Shown here piece by piece: positions 57,767-64,000 of a stretch of DNA of 64,000 bases (position 1 is its first letter; each line of letters opens with the position of its first letter). The notes under the pieces were generated by a model. The model was not told the DNA's origin. It saw nothing but the letters and a program-made list of their open reading frames with translations, and searched no databases. The stretch is from Aphelenchoides besseyi (Eukaryota; Nematoda; Chromadorea; Rhabditida; Aphelenchoididae), in contig JAMPIQ010000001.1 in NCBI GenBank assembly GCA_024699855.1, forward strand, positions 10,602,001 to 10,666,000, written 5' to 3'. A program made the position numbers and the translations under genes.

Positions 57767-58395
57767 TCATGTTATATTTTTGTTGAAGCGTTTAAACCAC
57801 AATTTATCGTCCAAAATCATCTCAAGAATAGAAATTGAATATCGATTACCAATCGGCATAACACGTCCCTTAACGATCGTCTTCATACGACCGTCACACT
57901 TTTCGCCCGGCTCTTTGGTCAAATCGATCGTATCGATTACGTGTGGTGACTCGTTGCTTTCCAAGTCCGCGTACCAAATATTTCCTCCCAAACTGCGTTT
58001 AAACCATTTTTATTTGTGCGTATTGCACTTGTGCGTCCTGAAATTGAACCGCAGAGTTACTGTCAGAAGCATTAAACTTACACGATTAGAAGCAGCTCAT
58101 CCGGCCACCCAGCCAACAGGCCGTCGTCTTCCATTGCCGACGAATGATAGTAACCAGAACTGTTGCTCTTGACTACAGCACACAAATCAGAGGTCATTGG
58201 GTCGCATTCGAAAAAGGTCACAAACTGAAATTGACGTCTAATCATCAAAAACTCGAACTCACTGCTCCATTGTACGGATTAGCCACCACACTTCAGACAT
58301 CCAACCACGTTGTATTTCGCATTATCACCACCAACAACCTCGGGAACACACGCGAACAAAGCGACCGCAAGAAACAAAAAACGAGCAGCTGACAT
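57767..58395 (-). pseudogene. Transthyretin-like (nematode ttr) gene remnant
   Basis: ATG 58395 opens a signal peptide (ARFLFLAVALFACVPEVVGG) and the usual start of nematode transthyretin-like proteins (NVVGCLKCGG), but TAA follows; a one-base shift restores ANPYNGA, and after an intron FVTFFECDPMTSDLCAVVKS, LAGWPDELLLIVTHKC, a second in-frame TAA, then GGNIWYADLESNESPHVIDT and IVKGRVMPIGNRYSISILEM. The repeated KGRV...GNR block recalls the first strand of the same fold. With one frameshift and one nonsense codon it is most likely decayed; two overlapping short genes are an alternative. Intact family members are small secreted proteins. Confidence 0.45.
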
Positions 58396-58501
58396 CTCCA
58401 AAGCAAACAAACCAGAGCTGAAATTGTTGACTTCAATGCACATTAATCATGAAACTTTAGATTTATTCCAACTATCAATCAATAAAACCAAAAAAGATTT
58501 G

Positions 58502-58572
58502 GGCTTCGCCGGGAATCGAACCCGGAACCTCTCGCACCCGAAGCGAGAATCATACCACTAGACCACGAAGCC
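58502..58572 (-). tRNA. tRNA-Pro(CGG)
   Basis: Minus-strand cloverleaf GGCTTCG ... CGAAGCC; D-arm GGTCTAGTGGTATGAT; anticodon arm TCTCGC-TTCGGGT-GCGAGA with anticodon CGG; T-arm CCGGGTTCGATTCCCGG. No intron. Length 71. Confidence 0.93.
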
Positions 58573-58864
58573 GACGACAACAAGGAGATGTTTTGTATTG
58601 TCAACCTCCGAGTGACTGGCTTGAAAGGTCACATGACAATCTTTTTATCATTTTCATACAAGGGCAGTTTAAAATCTCAACGCTATCTTTCAATCTTCCA
58701 GATAGCCTTGTACATCTAAACTTCTTCCTTTTCAATAGCGAGCAGCAAATGTTGATCGTATCTTAGATCAAGAAACTTCTCATGAGCACTAGAAATCGAT
58801 ATACTTGAATTCGGTTAAACGTTTATTTGATTCTATTTCATCAGTTCTCTCCGATGATACTGCA

Positions 58865-61011
58865 ATGGATGACATACGGAATGAACTATACTCAATTATA
58901 GCGTCTAATGGAGACAAAGGTATCACGTTGAACGCTTTGGGTCGTCTGTACGAGTGAGTTCCATTTAATCGACTTTCTCTTTCAACACTTAGATTTCAGA
59001 GAAGTTTGGAGTCAGAAGTTGGATGATCGTCTGCAAAAACTTGGGTTTAAAGACATACGCGAGTTTTTGTCCAACAATTACGCCGATTTCACGCTCCGTC
59101 AGACCGCTCGAAACGAACAAATTTTGTTCATTACTGAAGTTCGCCCTCATGATCGAGAACACATGTCGATGATCGTTGAGACTCAGGAGTAAACTATGTC
59201 TTTCTCTTAATTTAACTTTTGAGTGTTCAGCGAAATTAATCAACGGCGTACTGGAGCTTTTAGACGCTACGAATCGGATCCCTACACCAATCTAATTGAT
59301 GCCTATGTGTGCGAAAATAATCAAGAGGAGTATGACGATCAGTACGGAATGGTCGAAGATCCGGAGTACGGCGCACTGTTGACGAAAAAGCGCTTGAAAC
59401 ATGTTCCGAAAGTAGATTGGGAAAACCCAATGAAGTACACGAACATCATAAGCGATTTGGAGAAAATGAACATTGGAGTGAGTTCTGACATATTTGTTTT
59501 TTAAATTGCCGTTTAGTCTTTGAACAATGAACAAGTTCAAATCAAAGAAGCAGTTGAAGTCGAACAACCGAAGGAAGAAAGAGTGAAACAACTGATAGAA
59601 CAACCAGTAGAACAACCGGTAGAAAAACTGGCGGAAAAACCGGTGGAAGCGAAAAATGAAGAGGTCGAAGAGGTTGTCGAAACTGCACCTCAACCAAACC
59701 ATCACGTGGCTACTCGGACTATGCGCGACAAATCTCCGTGTATTTATCGCGTGAGCAAGAACGAGCGATTGGCGCTGAAGAAACCACAACGCCGATTCGC
59801 AATGTTTCCAGATGGTCCCGAGAAAGTAAGTTCAAATTGTATTGATTAATGATTGCATAGATTCATCGAATTATCCTGCCGCCATTAACTGTCAAAGTGT
59901 CGCAATATGTCTCGAATGAGGACGATGAGTTGAAAATCGAAGTCAACGTAGTCAATCTCGTTTCTCCATCTTGTATTTGGGTTCAACGCAAAGAAGTCTC
60001 GCCAAAAGTTCACAGACAACAATTGGAAATGTGCACGATGCGCAAACCGTAAGTACAGTCACTTAGTCCCGGTCACTTTTCGTCTCAGATTCCATTTGGT
60101 TCCTGCAACGACCAAGGAAGAGAAATTGATTCTTTACAGCTACTACATGGCTCCTCGTTTGACCAATCCAAACGATCGCGATTTCGTTTACTCACGTGTT
60201 CGTTTGCTGTTACTCAAAAAGCGATCGTACGATTTGTGGGCTTTTGTTCACTTCATTGACTACGGTTACGGATGTTGGCTAATTGCTGTGAGTGTTAACT
60301 ACTGAGTCTGAATATTGTTGTAGAAATCATTGGCCAAATTGCCACCGAGAATGACTGGAGTTCCGTGGCTTTGCATTCCAGTGGCTCTCTTCGGCGTGTT
60401 ACCTTTGAATTATGACGAAAATGTGAATCGTAAAGATTTAACCAATAATCGAAATGAGTTCAGGGGTCTCACTGGACTGACGAACACTCGAAGATTTTAC
60501 GGTCGTTGTTCTCGGAGTTTTCTGATGTAGCAATTCAGCCAGTGGTTTATCCGAATCGAATGTTCGGTTACGACGATTATACTCGAGCTGATTTCTGGGT
60601 TAGAAAAGTGAGTTTCAAATGAAAAATAACCGATGAACGAACGGTTTTAGGATACGACAAAAGATAAAAATAAGACTGAAGATGATACGGTTAAGACCGA
60701 AAAATACCAATTTCTTCGCGGTCTTTTCCTTCAACATTGCAGTCGAAATAAGAAGTGAGTTTCGTCAAACAAAGACCGATCAAATTGCTGTTTTAGCGCG
60801 GCGGTTAAGCTCGACCGAATGCTGGATAGTGCACCAGAACAACAATTGTTTCCCAAGGAATCAGAGGTTAGTTCACTTCAACTCCCGATTAGATTTCCTT
60901 TTCCAGATTCCACAACCTCCGAAATTGGTGCGCGATCTTCCGGTCTTCTGCACTAAATTCCCCGATCCCGAAGACATTGACGACGCTTTCAAGCAGGACA
61001 CTAACTGGTGA
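58865..61011 (+). CDS. LOTUS-Tudor protein (TDRD5/TDRD7-like), 580 aa
   Basis: Eleven exons (58865-58953, 59000-59188, 59231-59477, 59517-59825, 59861-60048, 60089-60287, 60324-60422, 60464-60607, 60651-60754, 60797-60866, 60907-61011), all in phase. Residues 1-85 form a LOTUS/OST-HTH domain (MDDIRNELYSIIASNGDKGI ... LGFKDIREFLSNNYADF). A charged linker with Glu/Val/Pro repeats (EQPVEQPVEKLAEKPVE) follows, then an extended Tudor domain (VVNLVSPSCIWVQRKE, LWAFVHFIDYGYGCW, PWLCIPVALFG) and a Pro-rich tail. LOTUS-plus-Tudor proteins sit in germ granules and bind Vasa-type helicases and piRNA factors. AATAAA follows at about 61041. Confidence 0.8.
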
Positions 61012-61460
61012 ACTTGTGTGTTATTGATCTGTTGAATTTGCCAATAAAAGTCTTCAAACAAGCGAACAAATCGCAATCTGTGAAAGCAAATTCGCGGTCA
61101 CAAACCACTTGCAAAGTCACGCATTTGCAAATAGACCGAAAAGATGAACCGAAAACCGTATCGCAAAACCGGTGGATCGGATTTCTAATCGCGCGCGAAC
61201 GATCGAAACGCGTCTCCGTTGTTTACTCCGTAGTTTTCGATTCAACGGTTCGTGTTTTCTTGTAATCCATTTTGGGACTTCCGATTCGACCAAACTGGAG
61301 ACCAACACTGAAAAGTTAGCGGAGGAACTGAGCGGACGATTGAGACGAAGACCTTACGTGCATCATTCACGAGCAAAATATACGAGCGATTGGATCCGAG
61401 ATCAAGAGTTCGATCGGTTCGTTGAGATTCTTGATTTCGCACTTCGAGTTTAGGATTCCA
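61012..61460. other. Intergenic
   Basis: Short ORFs only. TTTAG just before 61455 could serve as a trans-splice acceptor of the otopetrin-like gene. Confidence 0.4.
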
Positions 61461-64000
61461 ATGTCCGAGGAGGAAGATCAAATGGATCAGGAAAAGGTAA
61501 AACCGTTTATTTCGTGTTCGATTTCTAAAGTTGTGGTTATTTCCTCTCGTCTTTTTGTTCTTTTCTGGAACAATGCGTTTACGGTGCTTGAGTGTCCCGC
61601 ATTTTCTTTTCATCGACGTGAGAAGTGTCGGTTTCTTTTCGCTTTGGGGTGTTTGCAACCACGTGTAGTTTGATTGGAGTGACCGATTGGCCACTTCATG
61701 TCGTGCAAATGACTCGAAGATTGGACTCGACGCTTCCAATCGATCCACTTGACCGGGTCATTAGTTTTTGGCCTAAAGGAAAAGGTCGTGGGTCAACGGC
61801 CATTTGGTTCATTCAATCGAACTGCTACTGTGATGAGCATTCCGATCTCTTCCTTTTCCAATTGAAACAATTCGATCGTATAGAAATGGAAGAATTGGGA
61901 AAAGAAATTCAAGTTGTTTCTCAGCAGGTAACTATCGTTTCTGCTTATACTCATCCGTTATGCGTGTTCTAATCTTCAGTTTTAGACGCAAGTAATTTCT
62001 CGCTCAAATTCATTGGCATCATCGAACAGTGGGCCCAAAACGGAAATTGCAATTGCGGAAGAACATCCACAACCATGGGTTGAAAACATCGATGCAAAGT
62101 GGGTGATTCTGTTAAATACTTCTAATAACAAGTATTTAGAAACTCACTGATGACCGCACTCACGGCCTTCTACGCAATGGTTATGACAATTTTTGCGTTG
62201 GTTTTTGAGTTGTCCCATTTGTTGGCAGCTGAACGAAAACGAACAATCCACACGAAAGATTTGGTTGTCAACGACCGGAACTTCCGATTAACTTATCCGA
62301 TCGAATTTTAGTGCTTTGGAATTTACATGTATGGTGTGAGCATTCTCTTCCTCTTCTACTGTTACGTGGTTCTACTTCTGAATCCGAGATGGAAGGTCAC
62401 GATCTTGAAGTGGAAAACGTTCATTCATTTCAGTGGGTATGTTGCAAAGCCCGAGTAATAAGCGAACAAGTCATTTAAGAACGGAATCAAATGAGTCACT
62501 GGATCAGAGTTCGTATGCTGCAGCGACAATTCATCGAAAAGTAACTCACGACTCGCCAAGTGCCGGAAGCTTGTTTTTGCGTTTGGGAGCAGTCGGTGAG
62601 TTCGTAGTCGCGAATTGTTGGTCGATTTATGGATTTCAGTCTTTGGGGTTATTGGAACCGTCTATCACGCTTTCAATGCCTTTTTGTGCACCGGAGACGA
62701 CAGTTGTCAAGCTCTGACCGTGACCATGGACTTGTTTTCGATCGTGTTTATTTTCACACAAATGCACTTTGTGTTCTGCAATTGGAAGGTGGTTGTGTGT
62801 AGTTTTTGAAATTCTCAACAAACTTCTTTAGATTTCGATTACCGGCTCTCAAACGATCGCACGTTTCGGAACAATGCATTTGGTTGCTGCCAACATTTGG
62901 ACGTGGATTCGTTACGTTTTGATCGAAGAAGGAGTTATGGATCGGGAAATAAAGTAAGTCGGCGATCAACAGTACATTTTCATTGTTTTGAAGGGAAATT
63001 TTCTCACGTGAAGGAAACGAAAATGCACGACAAATGTTCGCTTCTGCTTCGATCTCAATCACCAATCATCCAACTCATACTCGTTATTGTGAAGGAGCCG
63101 AATGCATTCTTGGCTCGGTATCCGAAATCATGTACACGTCGATGGTCGAGTACTCATTGATTGGAGCGGCGGTTATGTTCATTGTTTGGCGTAACATCGA
63201 CACCGTCAAAGTGCCGACGGTTTATGTGAAACGGAAACATCAGATTCGAATGGATTGTTCGAAAACAACCTCCGGTCTATTCTTCGGCCTCGCATTTCTT
63301 GCCGGTACTTTCACTTCGATGGCCGTATTCTACGGTTACACGATCATGGGTCGCAATCAAATTGCCGCTATGGTTTTTGGTTGTACGGATATCGCTCAGT
63401 ACTTGATTGCCAGTTTGGGTTGTGTCTACGCTCTGTGGCAAATGAGAAGGTTGAGATATTTCGGTAAACTTGGCAGCCATCTGAATCGTGCTCACGGGAA
63501 TCCAAATCAAGTAATTGAACTGTCTGATTTAACTTCATGAGTGATTGTAGGAGCTTTTGGACCTGATTTTGTTGACTCTTGGAATGTCCGGTGAGATGCT
63601 TTACTCTGTTGCCGGGCTTGTTGGTCTCAGCGGCGACGGGAATTGGCATCCGTTGAGCATCATTCTTTTTGTTGTTCACGTTACTCGAATAGCACAAGTT
63701 GGTCACTCATTTTAGTTATTTAAATCATTTTGTTTAGGTTGGAGTTCAGTCGTGTTTGATTTACATCGCCGGAAAACTGCGAATCCAAGGCGACGTGGAG
63801 TTGAAAAGATCTCAACCCGGAAAGCAAGCCATCACCTTTCTTCTGATTGCAAACATCGCGATGTTTCTGATGAATCTGTTGGAGTCGGAAAAGGCGGGAG
63901 TTAGTGAGGCGGTTGTGAACTTTTACGGAAAGAAAAGTTGGGTCTTTCTGGTTCGCAGTTTCAGTCCACTGACTATCTTCTATCGTTTCCATTCGTCTGT
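61461..64000 (+). CDS. Otopetrin-like proton channel, 3' end outside window
   Basis: Exons 61461-61617, 61680-61927, 61986-62098, 62140-62263, 62312-62436, 62480-62595, 62640-62788, 62832-62953, 62994-63510, 63551-63697 and 63738 onward keep frame. A long cytoplasmic N-terminus is followed by membrane helices with otopetrin signatures: LTAFYAMVMTIFALVFELSH, IYMYGVSILFLFYCYVVLLL, GVIGTVYHAFNAFLC, IVFIFTQMHFVFCNWK, IARFGTMHLVAANIWTWIRY, TSMVEYSLIGAAVMFIVWRN, SGLFFGLAFLAGTFTSMAVF and LLDLILLTLGMSGEMLYSVA. Otopetrins are 12-helix proton-selective channels at the plasma membrane; nematodes carry several (otpl genes). The first two exons are less certain than the rest. The window ends inside the last helices. 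Confidence 0.83.

Noticed and set aside
57570..58172. 200-aa plus-strand ORF
   Set aside because: Opposite strand of the transthyretin-like remnant; the minus strand has the signal peptide and the recognisable strands.
1..64000. CRISPR arrays, bacterial operons, prophage
   Set aside because: Spliced genes, tRNA introns and polyadenylation signals mark a eukaryotic nuclear contig; no regularly spaced repeats were seen.

Overview
This looks like one contig of a compact invertebrate nuclear genome, almost certainly a nematode. Nearly every gene is cut into short exons by introns of about 35-60 bp that start GTGAGT or GTAAGT and end CAG, TAG or AAG. AATAAA signals follow many stop codons. Two genes match nematode chemoreceptor classes (an Srt type and an Sra/Srb type), and one region resembles the nematode transthyretin-like family. 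The acceptor sites are far more varied than the TTTCAG of Caenorhabditis, so I would not place it close to C. elegans; the species is not resolved. Exon models were built by hand by matching reading frame and splice phase. Single-base errors in exon ends are possible.

Layout. 0-8.5 kb: N-terminal end of a Cys-loop channel (-), a weakly coding stretch, a C2HC zinc-finger gene (+) convergent with a minimal AWS-SET H3K36-type methyltransferase (-), then small unknown genes. 10-15 kb: a small gene and an 18-exon VPS13-type lipid-transfer gene of only about 1,064 codons. 15-24 kb: secreted and membrane proteins, a frameshifted Gly/Leu-rich secreted protein, a protein pairing a possible transposase-like helix-turn-helix with a propeller-like region, a LIM stub next to a foldback element, and an unknown 187-aa gene. 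24-28 kb: a WDR82-like remnant and an Srt receptor. 28.9-34 kb: a large contactin-associated-protein/neurexin-IV-like adhesion receptor. 35.2-36.6 kb: a mariner element with intact ends and a broken transposase that carries an intron. 37-44 kb: a secreted serine-beta-lactamase-like protein and two consecutive multi-pass membrane protein genes. 44-50 kb (-): TFIP11-like spliceosome factor, SETD4-like methyltransferase and a PHYHIP-like protein. 50-54 kb (-): an acidic protein, a histidine-rich secreted protein, a small single-pass membrane protein and an Sra/Srb-type receptor. 55-58.6 kb: foldback element, intron-containing tRNA-Leu(CAA), AAA-like pseudoenzyme, transthyretin-like remnant, tRNA-Pro(CGG). 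58.8-64 kb (+): a LOTUS-Tudor germ-granule-type protein and an otopetrin-like proton channel that runs off the window.

There is no single operon-like system. The genes are a normal mix of neuronal surface proteins (Cys-loop channel, CASPR-like receptor, chemoreceptors, otopetrin), chromatin and RNA factors (AWS-SET, SETD4-like, TFIP11, LOTUS-Tudor, WDR82-like) and lineage-specific secreted proteins. The features most worth following up are the miniature VPS13, the mariner with a GC-AG intron, the HTH-propeller combination, the tRNA-related foldback repeats, and a promoter-like block with a perfect hairpin inside the first intron of a membrane-protein gene.
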